A stretch of 64,000 nt of DNA, taken from Xestospongia bergquistia. Lineage: Eukaryota; Porifera; Demospongiae; Haplosclerida; Petrosiidae. The notes under the pieces were generated by a model, which made no database searches, had not been told where the DNA came from, and worked only from the letters and a program-made list of their open reading frames with translations. Each line of letters begins with the position of its first letter. Position 1 is the stretch's first letter. Both the position numbers and the translations under genes were made by a program. The stretch lies in NCBI GenBank assembly GCA_963965975.1, contig OZ014421.1, forward strand, positions 3,771,001 to 3,835,000. The letters run 5' to 3'. Positions 19,905 through 33,115 of the stretch are shown in pieces.

Positions 19905-20692
19905 CTCTGTCCGAGTTGAGAAAAGCCACCCAGACGTGTGAATAACTTTGCCGTTTTACGTGCTATCCACATGGGACTTGCACCAATCGATTCAGCTTGC
20001 AAACGCGCATTTTATATATAAAATTTGGCTCTCTAGTGCTACTATAAAGTATCAAACTATAAAACTCCATACATTTTGAATGGCATCCCTTTTGCATACT
20101 TTAAATTGCACACCTTCGAGCAGATAACAAAAAACGATTTTCACCTCGAAAAGTCAGCCAACTATCACCGAGAAGCCAGCCGACTATCACGTGGCAAGTC
20201 AAAATTACAATTCTAATTATAAAAATAAATGCCTTTGTATCAATTATACTATTAAAATGATAACCAGGTATCGTCTTTTGCAATATTGGGCAGCTATAAA
20301 GCCAACATTGTTTTGAAAAAAACCTTTTGACAAATAAGGAAAACTGAAAATGTCTAAAATCATTCGTCATAAGAACTGTCAGATTGATACTGGAACGTGA
20401 AAGTCCTGGGGAATCACAGGTTTGTTTCAGAGATCCATCAGTCCGTTTGCGCCTGCAAAGTCCCTCGAAATATTCAGACATTCACAGCAAACTCCTTTGT
20501 TTGTGATCGCAATCTTTTTCCACTTACAAGCACGAGAAAACACGTGGTGTGTTCGCATGACATCCACGTGAACAAATAATGAAAACACTTAACACGTACT
20601 TCAGCGCTAACAGGCGAGGAAATACCTCACGTTACATTCCATGCATAAAACACCTTTATTTTAATAAAGGGCTTTTCTCAACTCAGACAGAG
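19905..20692. mobile_element. 788-bp TIR element inserted in the satellite
   Basis: Ends are CTCTGTC[C/T]GAGTTGAG followed by AAAAGCC, in inverted orientation (23 bp, one mismatch). TATA flanks both ends (19,901-19,904 and 20,693-20,696); this may be a target duplication of TA or TATA, or part of the TIR. The interior is unlike the satellite. A minus-strand ORF of 126 codons (20,101-20,481) has no recognisable transposase motif. A near-palindrome CCTTTATTTTAATAAAGG lies next to the right TIR. It is probably non-autonomous. Confidence 0.75.
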
Positions 20693-23600
20693 TATACATA
20701 GTACCATTAAATCATTTAGACTGAGCAGTTTACTTTATAAACTTCTCTCAATAGTCTAAACTTCCAAAGTCTTTAACTTAAAGACTTGGGAGTGTTAATG
20801 CAAACTAACTTACTAAACTGTTAATAGCTGTTTATTTATTTAGTGCCATAAAGTCCTTTAGACTGAGCAGTTTACTTTATAAACTTCTCTCAATAGCCTA
20901 AACCTTCTAAAGTCTTTAACATAAAGACTTTGGAGCGTTAATGCAAACTAACTTACTAAACTGTTAGTAGCTGCTTATTTAGTTAGTGCCGTAAAGACCT
21001 TTAGACTGAGTACTTTACTTTATAAATTTCTCTCAATATTCTAAACCTTCTAAAGTCTTTAACTTAAAGACTTTAGAGAGTTAATGCAAACTAACTTACT
21101 AAACTGTTAATAGCTGTTTATTTATTTAGTGCCATAAAGTCCTTTACGCTGAGCAGTTTACTTTATAAACTTCTCTCAATAGTCTAAACCTTCTAAAGTC
21201 TTTAACTTAAAGACTTTAGAACGTTAATGTAAACAAACTTACTAAACTGTTAATAGCTGTTTATTTATTTAGTGCCATAAAGTCCTTTACACTGAGCAAT
21301 TTACTTTATAAACTTCTCTCAATAGTCTAAACCTTCTAAAGTCTTTAACTTAAAGTCTTTAGAGCGTTAATGCAAACTAACTCACTAAACTGTTAATAGC
21401 TGTTTATTTAGTTAGTGCCATAAAGTCCTTTAGACTGAGCAGTTTACATTATAAACTTCTCTCAAAAGTCTAAACCTTCTAAAGTCTTTAACTTAAAGAC
21501 TTTAGAGTATTAATGCAAACTAACTTGCTAAACTGTTAATAGCTGTTTATTTAGTTAGTGCCATAAAGTCCTTTAGCCTAAGCAGTTTACTTTATAAACT
21601 TCTCTCCATAGTCTAAACCTAATAAAGTCTTTAACTTAATGACTTTGGAGCGTTAATGCTATCTAACTTACTAAACTGTTAATAGCTGTTTATTTAGTTA
21701 GTGCCATAAAGTCCTTTAGCCTGAGCAGTTTACTTTATAAACTTCTCTCAATAGTCTAAACCTTCTAAAGTCTTTAACTTAAAGACTTTGGAGCGTTAAT
21801 GCAAACTATCTTACTAAACTTTTAATAGCTGTTTATATACTTAGTGCCATAAAGTCCTTTAGACTGCGTAGTTTACCTTATAAACTTCTCTCAATAGTCT
21901 AACCCTTCTAAAGTCTTTAACTTAAAGACATTGAAGTGTTAATGCAAACTAACTAACTAAACTGTTAATAGCTGTTTATTTAGTTAGTGCCAAAAAGTCC
22001 TTTAGACTGAGCAGTATACTTTATAAACGTCTCTCAATAGTCTAAACCTTCTAAAGTCTTTAAGTTAAAGACTTTGGAGCGTTAATGCAAACTAACTTAC
22101 TAAACTGTTAATAGCTGCTTATTTAGTTACTGCCATAAAGTCCTTTAGACTTAGCAGTTTACTTTATAAACTTCTCTCAATAGTCTAAACCTTCTAAAGT
22201 CTTTAACTTAAGGACTTTGGAGCGTTAACGCAAACTAACTTACTAAACTGTTAATAGCTCTTTATTTATTTAGTGCCATAAAGTCCTTTAGACTGAGTAG
22301 TTTACTTTATAAACTTCTCTCAATGGTGTCAACCTTCTGAAGTCTTTAACTTAAAGACTTTGGAGCGTTAACGTAAGCTGACTTACTAAACTCTTAATAG
22401 CTCTTTATTTAGTTAGTGCCATAAAGTCCTTTAGACTGAGCAGTTTACTTTATAAACTTCTCTCAATAGTCTAAACCTTCTAAAGTCTTTAACTTAAATA
22501 CTTTAGAGCGTTAATGCAAACTAACTTACAAAGCTGTTAATAGCTTTTTATTTAGTTAGTGCCATAAAGTCCTTTACACTAAGCAGTTAACTTTATAAAC
22601 TTCTCTCAATAGTCTAAACCATCTAAAGTCTTTACCTTAAAGACTTTAGAGCGTTAATGCAAACTATCTTACTTAACTGTTAATAGCTGTTTATTTAGTT
22701 AGTGCCATAAAGTCCTTTAGACTGAGCAGTTTACTTTATAAACTTCTCTCAATAGTCTAAACCTACTAAAGTCTTCAAATTAAAGACTTTACAGCATTCA
22801 TGCAAACTAACTTACTAAACTGTTAAGAGCTGTTTACTTAGTTAGTGCCATCAAGTCCTTTAGACTGAGCAGTTTACTGTATAAACTTCTCTCAATTGTC
22901 TAAACCTTTTAAAGTCTTTAACTTAAAGACTTTAGAGCGTTAATGCAAACTAACTTACTAAACTGTTTATAGCTGTTTATTTAGTTAGTGCCATAAAGTC
23001 CTTTAGACTGAGCAGTTTACTTTATAAACGTCTCTCAATAGTCTAAACCTTCTAAAGTCTTTAACTTAAAGACTTTAAAGCGTTAATGCAAACTGACTTA
23101 CTAAACTGTTAATAGCTGTCTATTTGGTTAGTGCCATAAAGTCCTTTAGACTTAGTAGTTTACTTTAAAAACTTCTCTCAATAGTCTAAACCTTCTAAAG
23201 TCTTTAATTTAAAGACTTTAGAACGTTAATGCAAACTAACTTATTAAACTGTTAATAGCTGTTTATTTAGTTAGTTGCATAAAGTCCTTTAGACTGAGCA
23301 GTTTACTTTATAAACTTCTCTCAATAGCCTAAACCTTCTAAAGTCTTTAATTTAAAGACTTTAGAACGTTAATGCAAAGTCACTTATTAAACTGTTAATA
23401 GCTGTTTATTTAGTTAGTGCCATAAAGTCCTTTAGACTGAGCAGTTTACTTTATAAATTTCTCTCAATAGTCTAAACATTCTAAAGTCTTTACCTTAAAG
23501 ACTTTATAGCGTTAATGCAAACTAACTTACTAAACTGTTAATAGCTGTTTATTTAGTTAGTGCCATAAAGTCCTTTAGACAGAACAGTTTACTTTCTAAA

Positions 23601-24149
23601 CTTCTCTCAATAGTCTAAACCTACAAAAGTCTTCAAATTAAAGACTTTACAGCGATAATGCAAACTAACTTACTAAACTGATAAATGCTGTTTATTTAGT
23701 TAGTGCCATAAAGTCCTTTACACTGAGCAGTTTACTTTATAAACTTCTCTCAATAGTCTAAACCTTCTAAAGTCTTTAACTTAAAGACTTTAGAGCGTTA
23801 ATGCAAACTAACTTACTAAACTGTTTATAGTTGTTTATTTAGTTAGTGCCATAAAGTCCTTTAGACTGAGCAGTTTACTTTATAAACTTCTCTCAATAGT
23901 CTAAACCTTCTAAAGTCTTTAACGTAAAGACTTTAGAGCGTTAAGGCTAACTAACTCACTAAACTGTTAACAGCTGTTTATTTAGTTAGTGCCATAAAGT
24001 CCTTTAGACTTAGTAGTTTACTTTATAAACTTCTCTCAATAGTCTAAACCTTCTAAAGTCTTTAACTTAAAGACTTTGGCGTGTTAATGTAAACTAACTT
24101 ATTAAACTGTTAATAACTGTTTATTTAGTTAGTGCCATAAAGTCCTTTA

Positions 24150-26720
24150 GACTGAGTAGTTTATTTTATAAAATTCTCTCAATAGTCTAAACCATTTAAA
24201 GTCTTTAACTTAAAGACTTTAGAGCGTTAATGCAAACTAACTTACTAAACTGTTAATAGCTGTTTATTTAGTTAGTGCCATGAAGTCCTTTAGACTGAGC
24301 AGTTTACTTTATAAACATCTCTCAATAGTCTAAACCTTGTGAAGTCTTTAACTTAAAGACTTTGGAGCGTTAATGCAAACAAACTTACAAAACTGTTAAT
24401 AGCTGTTTGTTTAGTTAGTGCCATAAAGTCCTTTAGACTTAGTAGTTTACTTTATAAACTTCTCTCAATAGTCTAAACCTTCTAAAGTCCTTAACTTAAT
24501 GACTTTGGAGTGTTAGTGCAAACTAACTTACTAAACTGTTAATAGCTGTTTATTTAGTTAGTCCCATAAAGTCCTTTAGACTGAGCAGTTTAATTTATAA
24601 ACTTCTCTCAATAGTGTAAACCTTCTAAAGTCTTTAACTTAAAGACTTTAGAGCGTTAATGCAAACTAATTTACTATACTCTTAATAGCTTTTTATTTCG
24701 TTAGTGCTATTAAGTCCTTTAGACTGAGCAGTTTACTTTATAAACTTCTCTCAATAGTCTAAACCTTCTAAAGTCTTTATCTTAAAGACTTTGGAGCGTT
24801 AATGCAAACTAACTTACTAAACTGTTAATAGGTGTTTATTTAGTTAGTGCCATAAAATCCTTTAGACTGAGCAGTTTACTTTATAAACTTCTCTCAATAG
24901 TCTAAACCTTCTAAAGTCTTTATCTTAAAGACTTTAGAGCGTTAATGAAACTAACTTACTAAACTGTTAATAGCTGTTTGTTTAGTTAGTGCCATAAAGT
25001 CCTTTAGTCTGAGCAGTGTACATTATAAACTTCTCTCAATAGTCTAAACCTTCTAAAGTCTTTAACTTAAAGACTTTGGTGCGATAATGTAAAATAACTT
25101 ATTAAACTGTCAATAGCTGTTTATTTAGTTAGTGCCATAAAGTCCTTTAGACTGAGTAGTTTACTTTATAACCTTCTCTAAATAGTCTAAACCTTCTAAA
25201 GTCTTTAACTTAAAGACTTTAGAGCGTTAATGCAAACGAACTTACTAAACTCTTAATAGCTGTTTATTTAGTTAGTGCCATAAAGTCCTTTAGACTGAAC
25301 AGTTAACTTTATAAACTTCTCTCAATAGTCTAAACCTTCTAAAGTCTTTAACTTAAAGACTTTGGAGCGTTAATGTAAACTAACTTATTAAACTGTTAAT
25401 AGCTGTTTATTTAGTTAGTGCCATAAAGTCCTTTAGACTGAGTAGTTTATTTTATAAACTTCTCTCAATAGTCTAAACCATTTAAAGTCTTTAACTTAAA
25501 GACTTTAGAGCGTTAATGCAAACTAACTTACTAAACTGTTAATAGCTGTTTATTTAGTTAGTGCCATAAAGTCCTTTAGACTGAGCAGTTTACTTTATAA
25601 ACATCTCTCAATAGTCTAAACCTTGTGAAGTCTTTAACTTAAAGACTTTGGAGCGTTAATGCAAACAAACTTACAAAACTGTTAATAGCTGTTTGTTTAG
25701 TTAGTGCCATAAAGTCCTTTAGACTTAGTAGTTTACTTTATAAACTTCTCTCAATAGTCTAAACCTTCTAAAGTCCTTAACTTAATGACTTTGGAGTGTT
25801 AGTGCAAACTAACTTACTAAACTGTTAATAGCTGTTTATTTAGTTAGTCCCATAAAGTCCTTTAGACTGAGCAGTTTAATTTATAAACTTCTCTCAATAG
25901 TGGAAACCTTCTAAAGTCTTTAACTTAAAGACTTTAGAGCGTTAATGCAAACTAATTTACTATACTCTTAATAGCTTTTTATTTCGTTAGTGCCATTAAG
26001 TCCTTTAGACTGAGCAGTTTACTTTATAAACTTCTCTCAATAGTCTAAACCTTCTAAAGTCTTTATCTTAAAGACTTTGGAGCGTTAATGCAAACTAACT
26101 TACTAAACTGTTAATAGGTGTTTATTTAGTTAGTGCCATAAAATCCTTTAGACTGAGCAGTTTACTCTATAAACTTCTCTCAATAGTCTAAACCTTCTAA
26201 AGTCTTTAACTTAAAGACTTTAGAGCGTTAATGAAACTAACTTACTAAACTGTTAATAGCTGTTTGTTTAGTTAGTGCCATAAAGTCCTTTAGTCTGAGC
26301 AGTGTACATTATAAACTTCTCTCAATAGTCTAAACCTTCTAAAGTCTTTAACTTAAAGACTTTGGTGCGATAATGTAAAATAACTTATTAAACTGTTAAT
26401 AGCTGTTTATTTAGTTAGTGCCATAAAGTCCTTTAGACTGAGTAGTTTACTTTATAACCTTCTCTCAATAGTCTAAACCTTCTAAAGTCTTTAACTTAAA
26501 GACTTTGGAGCGTTAATGCAAACGAACTTACTAAACTCTTAATAGCTGTTTATTTAGTTAGTGCCATAAAGTCCTTTAGACTGAACAGTTTACTTTATAA
26601 ACTTCTCTCAATAGTCTAAACCTTCTAAAGTCTTTAACTTAAAGACTTTGGAGCATTAATGCAAACTAACTTACTAAACTGTTTATAGCTGTTTATTTAG
26701 TTAGTGCCATAAAGTCCTTT
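24150..26720 (+). repeat. 1,287-bp higher-order repeat (nine monomers), two copies
   Basis: Variant words such as AACCATTTAAAGTC (about 24,190 and 25,477), ACCTTGTGAAGTC and TACTATACTCTTAATAGC recur in the same order 1,287 bp apart, which is 9 x 143. Confidence 0.8.
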
Positions 26721-29700
26721 AGACTGAGCAGTTTATTTTATAAACTTCTCTCAATAGTCTAAACCTTCTAAAGTCTTTAACTTAAAGACTTTAGAGCGTT
26801 AATGCAAACTAACTTACTAAACTATTAATAGCTGTTTATTTAGTTAGTGCCATAAAGTCCTTTAGACTGAGTAGTTTATTTTATAAACTTCTCTCAATAG
26901 TCTAAACCATTTAAAGTCTTTAACTTAAAGACTTCAGAGCGCTAATGCAAACAAACTTACTAAACTGTTAATAGCTGTTTATTTAGTTAGTGCCATAAAG
27001 TCCTTTAGACTGAGCAGTTTACTTTATAAACTTCTCTCAATAATCTAAACCTTCTAAAGTCTTTAACTTAAAGACTTTGGAGCGTTAATGCAAACTAACT
27101 TACTAAACTGTTAATAGCTGTTTATTTAGTTAGTGCCATAAAGTCCTTTAGACTGAACAGTTTACTTTATAAACATCTCTCAATAGTCTAAACCTTCTAA
27201 AGTCTTTAACTTAAAGACTTTGGAGCGTTAATGCAAACTAACTTACTAAACTGTTAATAGCTGTTTATTTAGTTAGTGCCATAAAGTCCTTTAGACTGAG
27301 TAGTTTACTTTATAAACTTCTCTCAATAGTCTAAACCTTCTAAAGTCTTTAACTTAATGACTTTGGAGCGTTAATGCAAACTAACTTACTAAACTGTTAA
27401 TAGCTGTTTATTTAGTTAGTGCCATAAAGTCCTTTAGACTGAGCAGTTTTCTTTATAAACTTCTCTCAATAGTCTAAGCCTTCTAAAGTCTTTAACTTAA
27501 AGACTTTGGAGCGTTAATGCAAACTAACTTACTAAACTTTTAATAGCTGTTTATTTAGTTAGTGCCATAAAGTCCTTTAGTCTGAGCAGTTTACATTATA
27601 AACTTCTCTGAATAGTCTAAACCTTCTAAAGTCTATGTCTTAAAGACTTTGGAGCGTTAATGCAAACTAACTTACTAAACTGTTAATAGCTGTTTATTTA
27701 GTTAGTGCCATAAAGTCCTTTAGACTGAGCAGTTTACTTTATAAACTTCTCTCAATAGTCTAAACCTTCTAAAGTCTTTAACTTAAAGACTTTGGAGCGT
27801 TAATGCAAACTAACTTACTAAACTTTTAATAGATGTTTATTTAGTAAGTGCCATAAAGTCCTTTAGTCTGAGCAGTTTACATTATAAACTTCTCTCAATA
27901 GTCTAAACCTTCTAATGTCTTTAACTTAAAGACTTTGGAGCGTTAACGTAAACTAACTTATTAAACTGTTAATAGCTGTTTATTTAGTTAGTGCCATAAA
28001 GTCCTTTAGACTGAGCAGGTTACTTTATAAACTTCTCTCAATAGTCTAAACCTTCTAAAGTCTTTAACTTAAAGACTTTAGAAAGTTAATGCAAACAGAC
28101 ATACCAAACTGTTAATAGGTGTTCATTTATTTAGTGCCTAAAGTCCTTTAGACTGAGCAGTTTACTTTATAAACTTCTCTCAATAGTCTAAACCTTCTAA
28201 AGTCTTTAACTTAAAGACTGTGGAGCTTTAATGCAAACTAACATACTAAACTGTTAATAGCTCTTTATTTAGTTAGTGCCATAAAGTCCTTTAGACTGAG
28301 CAGTTTACTTTATAAACTTCTCTCAATAGTGTAAACCTTATAAAGTCTTCATCTTAAAGAATTTAGAGCGTTAATGCAAACTAACTTACTAAACTGTTAA
28401 TAGCTGTTTATTTAGTTAGTGCCATAAAGTCCTGTAGACTGACCACTTAACATTATAAACTTCCCTCAATAGTCTAAACCTTCTAAAGTCTTTAAATTAA
28501 AGACTTTAAAGCGTTAACGCAAACTAACTTATTAAACTGTTAATAGCTGTTTATTTAGTTAGTGCCATAAAGTCCTTTAGACTGAGTAGTTTACTTTATA
28601 AACTTCTCTCAATAGTCTAAAGGTTCTAAAGTCTTTAACTTAAAGACTTTGGAGCGTGAATGTAAAGTAACTTATTAAACTGTTAATAGCTGTTTATTTA
28701 CTTAGTGCCATAAAGTCCTTTAGACTGAGTAGTTTACTTTATAAACTTCTCTCAATAGTCTAAACCATTTAAAGTCTTTAACCTAAAGACTTTAGAGCGT
28801 TCCTGCTAACTGTCTTAATAGTTCTTTATTTCGTTTGTGCTATAAAGTCCGTTAGACTGAGCAGCTTACTTTATAAAATTGTCTCGAAAGTCTGAACCTT
28901 CTAAAGTCTTTAACTTTAAGACTTTAGAGCGTTAATGCAAAATAACATGCTAAACTGTTGATAACTGTTTATTTAGTTAGTGCCATAATGTCCTTTTGTC
29001 TGAGCAGTTTACATTATAAAATTCTCTCAATAGTCTAAACCTTCAAAAGTCCTTAACTTAAAGACTTTGTAGCGTTAATGTATACTAACTTATTAAACTG
29101 TTAATAGCTGTTTATTTAGTTAGTGCCATAAAGTCCTTTAGACTGAGCAGTTTACTTTATAAACTTCTCTCAATAGTCTAGGCCTTCTAAAGTCTTTAAC
29201 TTAAAGACTTTAGAAAGTTAATGCAAACTAACTTACTAAACTGTTAATAGCTGTTTATTTAGTTAGTGCCATAAAGTCCTTTAGACTGAGCAGTTTACTT
29301 CATAAACTTCTCTCAATAGTCTAAACCTTCCAAAGTCTTTAACTTAAAGACTTTAGAGCGTTAATGCAAATTAACTTACTAAAGAGTTAATAGCTGTTTA
29401 TTTAGTTAGTGCCATAAAGTCCTTTAGACTGAGTAGTTTACTTCATAAACATCTCTCAATAGTCTAAACCATTTACAGTCTTTAACTTAAAGACTTTAGA
29501 GCCTTAATGCAAACTAACTTACTAAACTTTTAATAGCTGTTTATTTAGTTAGTGCCATAAAGTCCTTTAGACTGAGCAGTTTACTTTATAAACTTCTCTC
29601 AATAGTCTAAACCTTCTAAAGTCTTTAACTTAAAGACTTTGGAGCGTTCATGCAAACTAACTTACTAATCTGTTAATAGCTGTTTATTTAGTTAGTGCCA

Positions 29701-30539
29701 TAAAAACCTTTAGACTGAGTAGTTTACTTTATAAACATCTCTCAATAGTCTAAACCTTCTAAAGTCTTTAACTTAAAGACTTTAGAGCGTTAATGCAAAC
29801 TAACTTACTAAACTGTTATTTAGTTAGTGCCATGAAGTCCTTTAGACTGAACAGTTTACTTTATAAACTTCTCTCAATAGTCTAAACCTTCTAAAGTCTT
29901 TAACTTAAAGACTTTGGAGCGTTAATGCAAACTAACTTACTAAACTGTTAATAGCTGTTCATTTAGTTAGTGCCATAAAGTCCTTTAGACTGAGTAGTTT
30001 ACTTTATAAACTTCTCTCAATAGTCTAAACCTTCTAAAGTCTTTAACTTAATGACTTTGGAGCGTTAATGCAAACTAACTTACTAAACTGTTAATAGCTG
30101 TTTATTTAGTTAGTGCCATAAAGTCCTTTAGACTGAGCAGTTTACTTTATAAACTTCTCTCAATAGTCTAAACCTTCTAAAGTCTTTAACTTAAAGACTT
30201 TAGAGCGTTAATGCAAACTAACTTACTTAACTCTTAGTAGCTTTTTATGTAGTTAGTGCCATAAAGTCCTTTAGACTAAGCAGTTTACTTTATAAACTTC
30301 TCTCAATAGTCAAAACTTGTAAAGTCTTTATCTTAAAGACTTTGGAGCGTTAATGCAAACTAACTTACTAAACTGTTAATAGCTGTATATTTATTTAGTG
30401 CCATAAAGTCCTTTACACTGAGCAGTTTACTTCATAAACTTCTCTCAATAGTCTAAACCTTCTAAAGTCTTTAACTTAAAGACTTTGGAGCGTTAATGCA
30501 AACTAACTTACTAAACTGTTAATAGCTGTTTATTTAGTT

Positions 30540-33115
30540 AGTGCCATAAAGTCCTTTAGACTGAACAGTTTACTTTATAAACATCTCTCAATAGTCTAAA
30601 CCTTCTAAAGTCTTTAACTTAAAGACTTTGGTGCGTTAATGCAAACTAACTTACTAAACTGTTAGTAGCTGTTTATTTAGTTAGCGCCATAAAGTCCTTT
30701 AGACTGAGTAGTTTACTTTAGAAACTTCTCTCAATAGTCTAAATCTTCTAAAGGCTTTAACTTAATGAGTTTGGAGCGTTAATGCAAACTAACTTACTAA
30801 ACTGTTAATAGCTGTTTATTTAGTTAGTGCCATAAAGTCCTTTAGACTGAGCAGTTTACTTTATAAACTTCTCTCAATAGTCTAAACCTTCTAAAGTCTT
30901 TAACTTAAAGACTTTAGCGCGTTAATGCAAACTAACTTACTATACTCTTAATAGCTTTTTATTTAGTTAGTGCCATTAAGTCCTTTAGACTGAGCAGTTT
31001 ACTTCATAAACTTCTCTCAATAGTCTAAACCTTCTAAAGTCTATATCTTAAAGACTTTGGAGCGTTAATGCAAACGAACATAGGAAAGTTTTAATAGGTG
31101 TTTATTTAGTTAGTGCCATAAAGTTCTTTAGACTGAGCAGTTTACTTTATAAACTTCTCTCAATAGTCTAAACCTTCTAAAGTCGTTAACTTAAAGACTT
31201 TGGAGCGTTAATGCAAACTAACTTACTAAACTGTTTATAGCTGTTTATTTAGTTAGTGCCATAAAGTCCTATATTCTGAGCAGTTTACATTATAAACTTC
31301 TCTCAATAGTCTAAACCTTCTAAAGTCTTTAACTTAAAGACTTTGGAGCGTTAATGTAAACTACCTTATTAAACTGTTGATAGCTGTTTATTTAGTTAGT
31401 GCCATAAAGTCCTTTAGACTGAACAGTTTACTTTATAAACATCTCTCAATAGTCTAAACGTTCTAAAGTCTTTAACTTAAAGACTTTGGAGCGTTAATGC
31501 AAACTAACTTACTAAACTGTTAATAGCTGTTTATTTAGTTAGCGCCATAAAGTCCTTTAGACTGAGTAGTTTACTTTAGAAACTTCTCTCAATAGTCTAA
31601 ACCTTCTAAAGGCTTTAACTTAATGAGTTTGGAGCGTTAATGCAAACTAACTTACTAAACTGTTAATAGCTGTTTATTTAATTAGTGCCATAAAGTCCTT
31701 TAGACTGAGCAGTTTACTTTATAAAATTCTCTCAATAGTCTAAACCTTCTAAAGTCTTTAACTTAAAGACTTTAGAGCGTTAATGCAAACTAACTTACTA
31801 TACTCTTAATAGCTTTTTATTTAGTTAGTGCCATTAAGTCATTTAGACTGAGCAGTTTACTTCATAAACTTCTCTCAATAGTCTAAACCTTCTAAAGTCT
31901 ATATCTTAAAGACTTTGGAGCGTTAATGCAAACGAACATAGGAAAGTTTTAATAGGTGTTTATTTAGTTAGTGCCATAAAGTTCTTTAGACTGAGCAGTT
32001 TACTTTATAAACTTCTCTCAATAGTCTAAACCTTCTAAAGTCGTTAACTTAAAGACTTTGGAGCGTTAATGCAAACTAACTTACTAAACTGTTTATAGCT
32101 GTTTATTTAGTTAGTGCCATAAAGTCCTATATTCTGAGCAGTTTACATTATGAACTTCTCTCAATAGTCTAAACCTTCTAAAGTCTTTAACTTAAAGACT
32201 TTGGAGCGTTAATGTAAACTACCTTATTAAACTGTTGATAGCTGTTTATTTAGTTAGTGCCATAAAGTCCTTTAGACTGAACAGTTTACTTTATAAACAT
32301 CTCTCAATAGTCTAAACCTTCTAAAGTCTTTAACTTAAAGACTTTGGAGCGTTAATGCAAACTAACTTACTAAACTGTTAATAGCTGTTTATTTAGTTAG
32401 CGCCATAAAGTCCTTTAGACTGAGTAGTTTACTTTAGAAACTTCTCTCAATAGTCTAAACCTTCTAAAGGCTTTAACTTAATGAGTTTGGAGCGTTAATG
32501 CAAACTAACTTACTAAACTGTTAATAGCTGTTTATTTAATTAGTGCCATAAAGTCCTTTAGACTGAGCAGTTTACTTTATAAAATTCTCTCAATAGTCTA
32601 AACCTTCTAAAGTCTTTAACTTAAAGACTTTAGAGCGTTAATGCAAACTAACTTACTATACTCTTAATAGCTTTTTATTTAGTTAGTGCCATTAAGTCCT
32701 TTAGACTGAGCAATTTACTTTATAATCTTCTCTCAATAGTCTAAACCTTCTAAAGTCTAAATCTTAAAGACTTTGGAGCGTTAATGCAAACTAACGTAGG
32801 AAACTTTCAATAGGTGTTTATTTAGTTAGTGCCATAAAGTTCTTTAGACTGAGCACTTTACTTTATAAACTTCTCTCAATAGTCTAAACCTTCTAAAGTC
32901 TTTAACTTAAAGACTTTGGAGCGTTAATGCAAACTAACTTACTAAACTGTTAATAGCTGTTTATTTAGTTAGTGCCATAAAGTCCTTTATTCTGAGCAGT
33001 TTACATTATAAACTTCTCTCAATAGTCTAAACCTTCTAAAGTCTTTAACTTAAAGACTTTGGAGCGTTAATGTAAACTACCTTATTAAACTGTTGATAGC
33101 TGTTTGTTTAGTTAG
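30540..33115 (+). repeat. 858-bp higher-order repeat (six monomers), three copies
   Basis: GCGCCATAAAG followed by TTTAGAAACTTC and AAAGGCTTTAACTTAATGAG occurs at about 30,684, 31,542 and 32,400. The marker CATAGGAAAGTTTTAATAGG (GTAGG in the third copy) follows each time. The spacing is 858 bp, which is 6 x 143. Confidence 0.85.

Noticed and set aside
20101-20481. 126-codon minus-strand ORF in the 788-bp TIR element
   Set aside because: No transposase motif, unusual composition; probably chance, though a short accessory ORF cannot be excluded.
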